Shown here in pieces: positions 1 to 6,771 of a stretch of 12,757 nt of DNA. Position 1 is the stretch's first letter. Every line of letters begins with the position of its first letter. The notes beneath the pieces were generated by a model that was given only the letters and a program-made list of their open reading frames with translations, searched no databases and was not told the origin of the DNA. The translations under genes were made by a program, and so were the position numbers. Source of the stretch: Desulfobacterales bacterium (lineage in GTDB: Bacteria; Desulfobacterota; Desulfobacteria; Desulfobacterales; JAUCGF01); contig JAOZRC010000082.1 in NCBI GenBank assembly GCA_029940345.1, positions 1 through 12,757 on the forward strand, written 5' to 3'.

Positions 1-130
1 AATTCAGGCTGATGTCAGGTTTCGTTCCTCAACCCAACCTACGTCTGTCCCGCCTATGTGGGTAGCCCTTTTTTGCATTCAGGTGTCAGGCCGGTGTACC
101 CTGACATCTAAACACTGACACCCGGTTTCC
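1..130. repeat. Intergenic cluster of interleaved inverted TGTCAG sites
   Basis: No gene is visible here. Four short related sites occur: GATGTCAGG at 11-19 with its exact reverse complement CCTGACATC at 100-108, and GGTGTCAG at 82-89 with its exact reverse complement CTGACACC at 115-122. The two pairs interleave rather than nest. TGTCAGG (84-90) can also pair with CCTGACA (100-106) as a local hairpin. Bases 18-44, between the sites, read like the right part of a dispersed intergenic repeat related to GTTCCTCAACCCAACCTACG that I recall from many environmental bacteria; that likeness is from memory only. It could be a degraded palindromic element cut by the window edge. Confidence 0.4.
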
Positions 131-270
131 AACACAAAAAAGTGTAGGATAGCATGATATGGAATGGTATATTTATTTTCGGAATTCACCTTAACATTGT
201 ACATCCTTAGTTTTATCCTTGAACCTCATCCATCCTTGTGCCCCAAATCTTAAGTCGGGCTTAACCTTAT

Positions 271-388
271 GAATGGGGACAAAATAACTTACCCGTTTTC
301 AGAAGAGGAGTGCAAACCACAGTATGCGTCACAGCATCACAAACTGTGGTTTGCACTCCGGAATGGGGAAGTTACTTCGTCCCCGTTC
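271..388. mobile_element. MITE-like palindromic element, family A copy 1
   Basis: A 118-bp near-palindrome. The outer arms, GAATGGGGAC at the left end and GTCCCCGTTC at the right, pair over about 20 bases with three mismatches. The inner arms GGAGTGCAAACCACAGT (307-323) and ACTGTGGTTTGCACTCC (343-359) are a perfect 17-bp inverted repeat around a 19-base loop. A bulge occurs only in the left arm, between outer and inner stems. The element is flanked by perfect 5-bp direct repeats CTTAT at 266-270 and 389-393, as expected of a target-site duplication. No protein is encoded; the 62-codon frame running through it is a by-product of the palindrome. A second copy lies at 1986-2103. It may be a non-autonomous transposable element or a REP-like structured repeat. 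Confidence 0.7.
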
Positions 389-444
389 CTTATCTATATC
401 GGGTATATCGGGGCGGGTAATAATATGAAAGCCAATATCTCCGA

Positions 445-473
445 TTACGTCATTTAAGAATAGATTTTATAAT
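445..473 (+). promoter_or_regulatory. Candidate sigma70 promoter of the transporter gene
   Basis: A perfect -10 hexamer TATAAT (468-473) stands 17 bases after a weak -35-like TTACGT (445-450), with the transporter start codon about 30 bases downstream. The -10 and distance are good but the -35 is poor. I see no recognisable operator or riboswitch in the 389-504 leader. Confidence 0.35.
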
Positions 474-504
474 TTCGATTGAGTTATAAGAAAGTGTATA
501 AACG

Positions 505-1704
505 ATGAGCCAACGTTATCAATTTAATCGACTTGAACTGTCCGGATCACTTGGTGACCTGGGAACTCTTCTGCCTATCGCAATGGGTATGATTCTGATT
601 AACGGTTTAGATCCGTTAGGCGTATTTTTTTCCATTGGCGTATTTTATATTCTCACCGGTGTTTACTTTGGCGTCACAGTTCCGGTGCAACCCATGAAAG
701 TGATCGGCGCGTATGCGATTGCGGCGTCATTGAGCGCAACTGAGATACAGGCTTCCGGAATTTTAATCGCTTTTTTTTTGCTTGTCATTGGTACCACTGG
801 TGCGATCACTTTGATTGGGAAATATATTCCCAAGGAAGTGGTGCGGGGAATTCAAATGTCAACCGGCGTTTTGCTTATGGTTCAGGGCGTCCGCCTGATG
901 ATGGGGACATCCCAGTTTCAGCTTCTGCGACAGGCCGCCGAGCCCTACCTGATTATTCAAACGCTCGGTCCCGCACCCATAGGCATCATTATCGGCGTTT
1001 GTGGGGGATTGGCAACGCTTCTTTTGCTGGAAAACAAAACATTGCCGGCGGGACTTTGCGTCATTCTGGGCGGCCTTGCCATCGGTCTGCTGATTGGGTC
1101 TCATGAAGGCTTTGACAAAATGAAAATCGGAATCTGGCTTCCCACGCTTTTGCCGTTCGGATGGCCGGAGCGTGCTGATTTCACGTTCGCCTTGTTAGCA
1201 CTGGTACTGCCTCAGACACCCATGACCCTTGGTAATGCGGTAATTGCCTATTCCGATTTATCAACCGAATATTATGGACGGGCTTCGAAAAAGGTCACCT
1301 ACCGATCTGTATGCATCAGCATGGTTATAGGGAATATTATCAGCTTTTTATTTGGTGGCATGCCCTTGTGCCACGGTGCCGGCGGATTAGCCGCCCACTA
1401 TCGTTTCGGAGCCCGCAGCGCCGGTTCTAATATCATTATCGGTGTCATTTTTTTAGTGCTGGCGCTTTTGCTAGGATCGTCCGTAATTATGATTGCGTAT
1501 CTAATCCCCATGGCGATCTTGGGAATTTTGCTCATTTTTGCAGGCAGTCAGCTTGCACTGACGGTCCTTGATATCTGGAATCGCAAGCAACTGTTTGTGG
1601 CCTTTATGATGCTGGGAATCACGTTTGCTTCAAATTTAGCTTTCGCGTTTATGGTGGGTGTTTTGCTGGCGTATATCTTGAAATCTGAATCCATGAAAAT
1701 ATAA
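505..1704 (+). CDS. MOT1-family molybdate/sulfate transporter
   Basis: Predicted inner-membrane permease of 399 residues, very hydrophobic throughout, with roughly ten or more membrane segments. It resembles the MFS_MOT1 (SLC26/SulP-related) family of high-affinity molybdate transporters. Family-like signatures are the early GDLG motif (17-20), PVQPMK (60-65), LPQTPMTLGNAV (235-246) and the segment 287-309 beginning PLCHGAGGLAAHYRFGARS. No C-terminal STAS domain is present, as expected for MOT1 rather than classical SulP. The start codon follows a purine-rich but weak ribosome site (TAAGAAAG). The gene stands alone: no modABC or molybdopterin genes are beside it, and palindromic elements flank it on both sides. 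Molybdate is the most likely substrate by family, but sulfate or tungstate cannot be excluded from sequence. Length and motifs look complete, so the gene is probably functional. Confidence 0.85.
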   Translation: MSQRYQFNRLELSGSLGDLGTLLPIAMGMILINGLDPLGVFFSIGVFYILTGVYFGVTVPVQPMKVIGAYAIAASLSATEIQASGILIAFFLLVIGTTGAITLIGKYIPKEVVRGIQMSTGVLLMVQGVRLMMGTSQFQLLRQAAEPYLIIQTLGPAPIGIIIGVCGGLATLLLLENKTLPAGLCVILGGLAIGLLIGSHEGFDKMKIGIWLPTLLPFGWPERADFTFALLALVLPQTPMTLGNAVIAYSDLSTEYYGRASKKVTYRSVCISMVIGNIISFLFGGMPLCHGAGGLAAHYRFGARSAGSNIIIGVIFLVLALLLGSSVIMIAYLIPMAILGILLIFAGSQLALTVLDIWNRKQLFVAFMMLGITFASNLAFAFMVGVLLAYILKSESMKI

Positions 1705-1783
1705 AGGAAAATCAAAACAAGTTAGTCTCCCCTCTTAACCTAAAATTGATTTGCAGATAATGCAGCCTAAATTTAGATTTTAC

Positions 1784-1928
1784 GTAGTAGTTCACTGTAA
1801 ATTTGCAGGGAGCAGTCGAATCTGGCAGTCTGCCTTTGCTGTGCCGCTCGCTTCGCTCGCGGTAGGGCGAAAAAAATTTTCGCACTCCTACGAATACTGT
1901 CCTCTGCGACTTTGCGGTGAACTATTAC
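1784..1928. repeat. Imperfect palindromic intergenic element C
   Basis: A 145-bp imperfect palindrome. The left arm GTAGTAGTTCACTGTAAATT (from 1784) is paired by the reverse complement of the right arm ending GTGAACTATTAC (to 1928), about 20 of 27 bases matching. Weaker pairing may extend outward to about 1768-1942. The centre holds an internal hairpin GCGAAAA-AAA-TTTTCGC and a short duplication of CGCTCGCTT. The arms contain the GTGAACTA..CGCAAAG-type text I associate with dispersed repeats in Desulfobacterales genomes (from memory). Short reading frames crossing it are palindrome artefacts. Confidence 0.55.
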
Positions 1929-1985
1929 AAAATATGAAACGCTAATTGGATGTCGATGCCTCATAAAACGTTTAGTCATACTAAG

Positions 1986-2103
1986 GAATAGGGATGAAAT
2001 AACTTCCCCATTTTCAGACGAGGAGTGCAAACTTCAGTTTGCGTCAGTAACCCCGCAAGCTGAAGCTTGCACTCCAAATGGGGAAGTAATTTCGTCCACG
2101 ATC
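1986..2103. mobile_element. MITE-like palindromic element, family A copy 2
   Basis: Second copy of the 271-388 element, in the same orientation, since the unpaired bulge is again in the left arm (TTTTCAGACGA here, TTTTCAGAAGA there). The outer arm contains GAAATAACTTCCCCATTTT, matched on the right by the reverse complement of AAATGGGGAAGTAATTTCGT. The inner stem GGAGTGCAAACTTCAGTTTG pairs with CAAGCTGAAGCTTGCACTCC. The loop keeps TGCGTCA as in copy 1. The flanks are CTAAG (1981-1985) and CTAAT (2104-2108), 4 of 5 identical in direct orientation, consistent with a decayed target-site duplication. No coding capacity. Confidence 0.7.
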
Positions 2104-2113
2104 CTAATGTGGT

Positions 2114-2237
2114 GTAACCGTTTACTTCCCCTTGAGCGGAACGGCTTTCCGCTCTACATGATCGCAGCCGCATGTGAGTGTGTAGCGCGGAAAGCTGTCC
2201 CACGTTTGTTTGCATGTAGGGGAGAGTGAACGGTTAC
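2114..2237. repeat. Palindromic intergenic element B
   Basis: A 124-bp imperfect inverted repeat unrelated in sequence to its neighbours. The outer arms are GTAACCGTTTACTTCCCCT (from 2114) and the reverse complement of AGGGGAGAGTGAACGGTTAC (to 2237). An inner pairing matches GGCTTTCCGCTCTAC on the left to GTAGCGCGGAAAGCTG on the right. The left arm also folds on itself as a perfect 8-bp hairpin GAGCGGAA-CGGCT-TTCCGCTC (2134-2154). It begins 10 bases after family A copy 2 and ends 70 bases before the next gene, so it could lie in that gene's leader or promoter region. Confidence 0.6.
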
Positions 2238-2307
2238 TAAAAACTGCGTAAGATATCAGGTTTAACTCCATCAGGTTAAGTAACCGGACATAAGTCAGGA
2301 TTATCTC

Positions 2308-3903
2308 ATGAAAAAACTTCAAAATCTTCCCATCGGCAACCCGTCGTTTGAAATCATCCGCCGGGACAATCAATTGTATGTGGACAAAACCCGGTATGTT
2401 TTCAAAATGGCTGATGAGGGCATGTATTATTTCATGTCCCGACCCCGCAGGTTCGGCAAATCCCTGACCGTATCCACGCTCCGATGCCTGTTCCAGGGTA
2501 AAAAAGAGTTGTTTGAGGGCTTGTGGATCGCTGAAAACACAGACTGGGAATGGAAAGCGCATCCTGTCATAATGATCGATTTTAACGAAATCAGTAATGA
2601 CACATCCGAAAATTTGCGAAAAGGTTTGGAATATAATTTGAATGATAATGCCGAGGCGCATCATGTTATTCTGAAAAAATCATTGATCAAAGAACGTTTC
2701 AAAGAACTGATTATGTCTTTGCATCAAAAAACCGGGATGCCGGTTGTCATTCTCATTGATGAATACGACAAACCGCTGATCAATCATCTTGGCAAAGGTG
2801 CGAAATCACTGGAAATCGCCAAATCCAATCGGGATATTCTGAAATATTTTTTGGGGGTGATCAAAGGCGGCGATGTCGCTTCCGTTTTGCGGTTTGTATT
2901 TATCACCGGCGTGTCCAAATTCAGCCGGGTTTCGATTTTTTCAGAACTCAACAACCTTGAAGATATCACAATGGCGGACGCGTATGCCGACATGCTCGGT
3001 TACACCCGGGAAGAACTGGATATTTATTTTTCTCCTTATATACAGGCCATGAGCGCAAAATCAGGTATTTCAGAAACCGATCTGGCGAAAAAGCTCGCTT
3101 TGTATTATGACGGATACCGGTTTTCAGAAAAAAATATACGGGTATACAATCCTTTTTCCCTGATGTCGGCACTTAAACAAAAAAAATTAAAAAACTACTG
3201 GTTTGAAACCGGCACGCCGACCTTCCTGGTGAATCTTATGCAAGAAAGTGATTATTCCCTGCCCAAAATAGAAAATCTCCAGTTGGATGAGCAGATATTC
3301 AGTGTTTATGATCTTGACAATCTGCAACCCGAGGCCCTTCTTTTTCAAACCGGATATATCACCATAACGGATGTCGATATGGAAAATTCGCTTTATTCCT
3401 TTGATTATCCCAATCAGGAGGTCAAAATATCATTTTTAAAACACCTGTTATTTTCACTGGTTCCGGGAGACGGAAGCGATCGCTCGCTGGTTATGAAATT
3501 AAATGGCTATCTGCGGCAAGAAAATTCAGATGCCTTCATCAACACTATGAGTGCTATCTTCGCATCCATTCCATACACGCTTGAAAGCAAACGTGATGAG
3601 GCTTACTTTCATACCGTTTTTTACCTGATGGTCTGCGCATCAGGTGTCAATGCCCGCAGTGAAGTCATGCACTGCAAGGGCCGGATTGATCTTTTAATTG
3701 AATTTTCCAACAAAATTTATATTATCGAATTCAAGTGCGACCAGGGCGCACAGGCCGGTATTAAGCAAATTCATGCTAAAAACTATGCCGCTCCTTATAA
3801 ACAGAGCGGCAAGCGGCTGATTCTCATGGGCATTGATTTTGATACGGAAAAACGGAATATAGCGGAATGGAAAATTGAAAAATTGATCTGCCGGAAAAAC
3901 TGA
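2308..3903 (+). CDS. AAA-ATPase-like / PD-(D/E)XK nuclease-like protein
   Basis: A 531-residue cytoplasmic protein of the AAA-ATPase_like (PF09820) plus PDDEXK_9 (PF08011, old DUF1703) architecture. The N-terminal region has the family opening (PIGNPSFEIIR, 8-18; YVDKT, 24-28), a P-loop SRPRRFGKS (44-52) and a Walker B VVILIDEYDKP (146-156). A sensor-like segment FITGVSKFSRVSIFSELNN covers 198-216. The C-terminal nuclease-like fold shows GRID (458-461), then IIEFK with E474 and K476, and a following Gln487, the D..ExK..Q pattern of PD-(D/E)XK enzymes. Motifs and length look complete. The start follows CAGGA seven bases upstream. The gene stands alone between a palindrome stack and a convergent purB. 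The biological role of the family is not established; it is often multicopy in anaerobes and Bacteroidota, which suggests mobility or a defence-like role (inference). Confidence 0.85.
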   Translation: MKKLQNLPIGNPSFEIIRRDNQLYVDKTRYVFKMADEGMYYFMSRPRRFGKSLTVSTLRCLFQGKKELFEGLWIAENTDWEWKAHPVIMIDFNEISNDTSENLRKGLEYNLNDNAEAHHVILKKSLIKERFKELIMSLHQKTGMPVVILIDEYDKPLINHLGKGAKSLEIAKSNRDILKYFLGVIKGGDVASVLRFVFITGVSKFSRVSIFSELNNLEDITMADAYADMLGYTREELDIYFSPYIQAMSAKSGISETDLAKKLALYYDGYRFSEKNIRVYNPFSLMSALKQKKLKNYWFETGTPTFLVNLMQESDYSLPKIENLQLDEQIFSVYDLDNLQPEALLFQTGYITITDVDMENSLYSFDYPNQEVKISFLKHLLFSLVPGDGSDRSLVMKLNGYLRQENSDAFINTMSAIFASIPYTLESKRDEAYFHTVFYLMVCASGVNARSEVMHCKGRIDLLIEFSNKIYIIEFKCDQGAQAGIKQIHAKNYAAPYKQSGKRLILMGIDFDTEKRNIAEWKIEKLICRKN

Positions 3904-3956
3904 CAAAGCACAATTTGGTATCCTTCATTTTGCTCTGAAAGCAATCTACACTTCTT

Positions 3957-3986
3957 GGCGGAGCGCTAAACTTACAGTTTGGCAAT
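3957..3986. repeat. Possible decayed half-copy of family A, with hairpin
   Basis: GGAGCGCTAAACTTACAGTT resembles the inner left arm and stem of family A copy 2 (GGAGTGCAAACTTCAGTTTG) with small insertions. It forms a local hairpin GCTAAACT-TAC-AGTTTGGC (3965-3983) with one G-T pair. It lies in the 155-bp gap between two convergent genes but has no T-run on either strand, so a terminator role is doubtful. The rest of that gap shows nothing recognisable. Confidence 0.3.
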
Positions 3987-4058
3987 AGGCGGGCGCACAA
4001 TCAGTGGTATAATTCCAATTTCCCACAAATCTGCGAAAAGCCGTAATAATAATCTACC

Positions 4059-5417
4059 TTAACGACCATAAACGCCAGTATAAGTTTCAGGCGTGATTTT
4101 CAGCAGTTCCTCTTTGACGGAAGCATCAACCTCCAGCGTTTGGATAAACGCGACAATCGCGTTGCGGTCAATAGTGCTGTGGGTGCGAGTTAACGCTTTT
4201 AAGGCTTCAAAAGGTTCAGGATAGCCTTCCCGTCTTAAAATTGTCTGAATGCCTTCCGCCACCACCATCTGATTATCAGCCAGGTCATGTTGCAGCACTT
4301 CATGATTGAGTATCAGTTTATTCAGCCCTTTTAATAACGATTTCAGGGCGATGAGCGTATGCGCGATGGGAACGCCGATATTGCGTGTAACGGTGGAATC
4401 GGTTAAATCCCTTTGTAAACGGGATATGGGAAGTTTACTGGCAAGATGCTCAAACAGCGCGTTGGCGACTCCCAGGTTGCCCTCCGAATTTTCAAAATCA
4501 ATGGGATTGACCTTATGAGGCATGGCTGAAGAGCCAACTTCGCCGGCTTTGATTCGCTGTTTGAAATAGTTCATGGAGATATAGGCCCAGATATCGCGGT
4601 TTAAATCCAGTAAAATCGTATTTAAACGTTTCAGATTATCACAAAACGCGGCCAGGTAATCATAATGCTCGATCTGGGTGGTCACCTGCGAGCGCTCTAA
4701 TCCTAGGGTGTCATTGACAAAATGGTTGCTAAACGCAATCCAATCAATTTCCGGGTAAGCGACATAATGGGCGTTGAAATTACCCGTGGCACCGCCGAAT
4801 TTGGCGGCAAACGGAATCGTTTCAAGGAGACTGAGTTGTTTTCGGAGGCGCTCAATAAAGACACGAATTTCTTTGCCTAACATGGTGGGCGACGCCGGTT
4901 GGCCATGGGTGCGGGCCAGCATGGGTGTTTTTTCCCAGTCGCGCGCTTTTTGTATAAGTGTTTCGATGACCTCATTCCATACCGGCATCATCACATCGGA
5001 CCAGGCGTGTTTCAAAGAATAGGGCAATGCGGTGTTGTTAATATCCTGGGAAGTCAGGCCGAAATGGATAAACTCTTTATAGGCCGACAGACCCAGATTG
5101 TCAAAGTGCTCCTTTAAATAATACTCCACGGCTTTCACATCATGATTGGTGATTTTTTCAATCGCTTTGATTCTTGCGGCGTCTTCGAGTTGAAACGTTT
5201 GGTAAATCTCTCTTAATGATTTAAAATAATGCGTATTCACCTTTTCTAATTGAGGTAGATTCAAATCGCATAGCGCAATAAAATACTCGATTTCCACTAA
5301 GACACGATATTTGATTAATGCGCTTTCCGAGAAATACGCGCTTAATTGTTTAACGGCTGCATGGTAACGGCCGTCAACGGGAGAGATTGCTTCAAGCACA
5401 GATGTCAGTTGTTCCAT
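4059..5417 (-). CDS. purB: Adenylosuccinate lyase PurB
   Basis: Cytoplasmic lyase of purine synthesis. It converts SAICAR to AICAR plus fumarate, and adenylosuccinate to AMP plus fumarate; the family acts as a homotetramer. The 452 residues match the E. coli-type length (456). Visible family marks are ISPVDGRY (11-18), NHDVKAVEYYLKEHFD (91-106), FGLTSQDINNTA (119-130), ARTHGQPASPT (168-178, carrying the catalytic His171) and the signature loop GSSAMPHKVNP (295-305, carrying the catalytic Ser). The start is supported by AAGGA (complement of 5424-5428) six bases upstream. It lies 44 bases after the receiver-PAS-HisKA gene on the same strand with no obvious terminator between, so it may be transcribed with the signalling pair. 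From memory the N-terminal half looks closer to Bacteroidota-type PurB than I would expect; that needs a tree. Confidence 0.96.
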   Translation of the reverse strand: MEQLTSVLEAISPVDGRYHAAVKQLSAYFSESALIKYRVLVEIEYFIALCDLNLPQLEKVNTHYFKSLREIYQTFQLEDAARIKAIEKITNHDVKAVEYYLKEHFDNLGLSAYKEFIHFGLTSQDINNTALPYSLKHAWSDVMMPVWNEVIETLIQKARDWEKTPMLARTHGQPASPTMLGKEIRVFIERLRKQLSLLETIPFAAKFGGATGNFNAHYVAYPEIDWIAFSNHFVNDTLGLERSQVTTQIEHYDYLAAFCDNLKRLNTILLDLNRDIWAYISMNYFKQRIKAGEVGSSAMPHKVNPIDFENSEGNLGVANALFEHLASKLPISRLQRDLTDSTVTRNIGVPIAHTLIALKSLLKGLNKLILNHEVLQHDLADNQMVVAEGIQTILRREGYPEPFEALKALTRTHSTIDRNAIVAFIQTLEVDASVKEELLKITPETYTGVYGR

Positions 5418-5461
5418 TTTTTATCCTTTTCAGATCAGAATTTTCAGAATGACTGTTGTGG

Positions 5462-6736
5462 TCAGATCGACGCTTTATCAAGATCGACAATTTTAATACC
5501 ATCAACATAGTCGATAGTTTCATATCTGGTGATGCGTTTTAGTTTCTCCGTGATCTTTTTCATCCTTTCAATCTGTTCATAAATCGTTTTTACTTTTTCA
5601 TAATATTCGCTGTCACGATTTTCATTGCTGTCATTTTCATTAATGAGAATCAGTTGGGCGCACATAGAAATGATCTGAATCGGCTGGATCAATTCATGGC
5701 ATACAGCGCCGGCTACTTCCAGTACTACCTGAATTTTTTCACGGCGCAGTTGTTGTTTCTCAGCTTGCCTACGATCTGTAATATCCCGGAGGTCATTAAC
5801 AATCCCACGCAAATTTCCTTGGGAGTCATGGTATCCTCGAGCGGTTAAAAGATATAATTTGCGTGAATTCAGATCGGATTTGCGAGTAAGGTCATATTCA
5901 ACGCGCTTTTCACCTTTTGAAATTCGGACTAAGGGGCACTGGGGAGTATGGCAGCGATGGCTTTTTAAAATGTCATAGCAGTATTTCCCGATGACGTTTT
6001 CACTTATATTATCACAGATTTCTAAAAAGTTTGCGTTTATCCTGAGAATTTTAAAATCTTTACTGATTACGCAGATACCATCACCGGTGGATGTGAATAT
6101 TTGGTTCAGTTCGATAAGGGCATTTTTTTTTTCTGAAGCGATGTTTTCAGCATGATTTTTAATTTTCTGGATACGACGATCTGTTTCTTCTATGATGGCG
6201 CGTTGACGGTTTATTTCCAGATGAACGTCCACACGCGCCTTTAGGATGGTGCGGTGAAAAGGGGTTATCAGATAGTCGGCGGCACCGAGAGCGATTCCCT
6301 GGGCTTGCTCTTCGGAATCATTATTCGAAGAGATAAAGATGATCGGAACGTTTTTGGTTATTGCGTTGGCTTTTAGCGCTTTAAAAATCGTATTGCCGTC
6401 CATATCCGGCATTGTCGTATTTAATAGGATCAGGTCAGGAACAGAACCAGGGATAATTGCCTGAGAGATCGCATCTGAACCGTTAATAACCATTTTCAGG
6501 TTGTAGTCACTTCCTAAATATTCTGCCAAGGATGTGACATTTTCGGGCAGGGCGTCCACAATTAAAACCGTTTGCTTTGAGCCCTTTTTTTTCATGATAT
6601 TCTTTGAATTGCCATATTCTCGAAAATAGGTAGTTAGCATGAGTGGTGCATCGCTATCGTATTCCGTTTTGGCTTTTAGGGTGTAAAATAAAAATGATAA
6701 AATTATGAGTGTGGAATAAATCCGATTGTCTTTCAT
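5462..6736 (-). CDS. Degenerate receiver-PAS-HisKA protein without ATPase domain
   Basis: A 424-residue signalling protein. An N-terminal receiver domain (about 55-172) keeps the fold (VLIVD, PDLILL, MPDMDG, GAADYL, PF) but has lost key residues. The phosphoacceptor Asp is Asn106, the second acidic-pocket Asp is Ala62, and the conserved Lys of the KPF motif is Thr158. A helical linker (about 173-205) leads to a PAS domain (about 206-325) with a Cys cluster C253, C262, C267 ending in CPL. The C terminus (about 330-410) is a HisKA dimerisation/phosphotransfer domain with H347 in CHELIQPIQ. The protein then stops; there is no HATPase_c domain. I recall similar short PAS-HisKA proteins in Desulfobacterales. 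The first 47 residues include a short hydrophobic stretch (about 8-19). A second start at Met48 (codon at 6595) would give a soluble protein beginning just before the receiver; neither start has a strong ribosome site. It lies 35 bases after the HPt gene, likely one operon. Confidence 0.8.
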   Translation of the reverse strand: MKDNRIYSTLIILSFLFYTLKAKTEYDSDAPLMLTTYFREYGNSKNIMKKKGSKQTVLIVDALPENVTSLAEYLGSDYNLKMVINGSDAISQAIIPGSVPDLILLNTTMPDMDGNTIFKALKANAITKNVPIIFISSNNDSEEQAQGIALGAADYLITPFHRTILKARVDVHLEINRQRAIIEETDRRIQKIKNHAENIASEKKNALIELNQIFTSTGDGICVISKDFKILRINANFLEICDNISENVIGKYCYDILKSHRCHTPQCPLVRISKGEKRVEYDLTRKSDLNSRKLYLLTARGYHDSQGNLRGIVNDLRDITDRRQAEKQQLRREKIQVVLEVAGAVCHELIQPIQIISMCAQLILINENDSNENRDSEYYEKVKTIYEQIERMKKITEKLKRITRYETIDYVDGIKIVDLDKASI

Positions 6737-6771
6737 TTCGGTTCAGCCCGACTTAGACACAATATATGATT

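Noticed and set aside
269..457. 62-codon + strand reading frame
   Set aside because: It runs through both arms of the 271-388 palindrome and its text is explained by that repeat; there is no ribosome site and no family likeness.
1751..2215. Several 64-85 codon frames on both strands
   Set aside because: All lie in the palindromic elements C and A, and opposite-strand frames mirror each other, as palindromes produce.
2437..2463. Walker A of the first ATPase beginning SRPRRFGKS, lacking the usual first Gly
   Set aside because: I recall this as the normal form in PF09820 proteins, so it is not evidence of inactivation.
2122..2664. 180-codon minus-strand frame
   Set aside because: Its upstream part is antisense to the AAA-ATPase gene, whose + strand motifs are clear; the remainder crosses element B and the leader.
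3904..4058. Bidirectional terminator between convergent genes
   Set aside because: The hairpin at 3965-3983 has no T-run on either strand, so I list it only as a possible repeat remnant.
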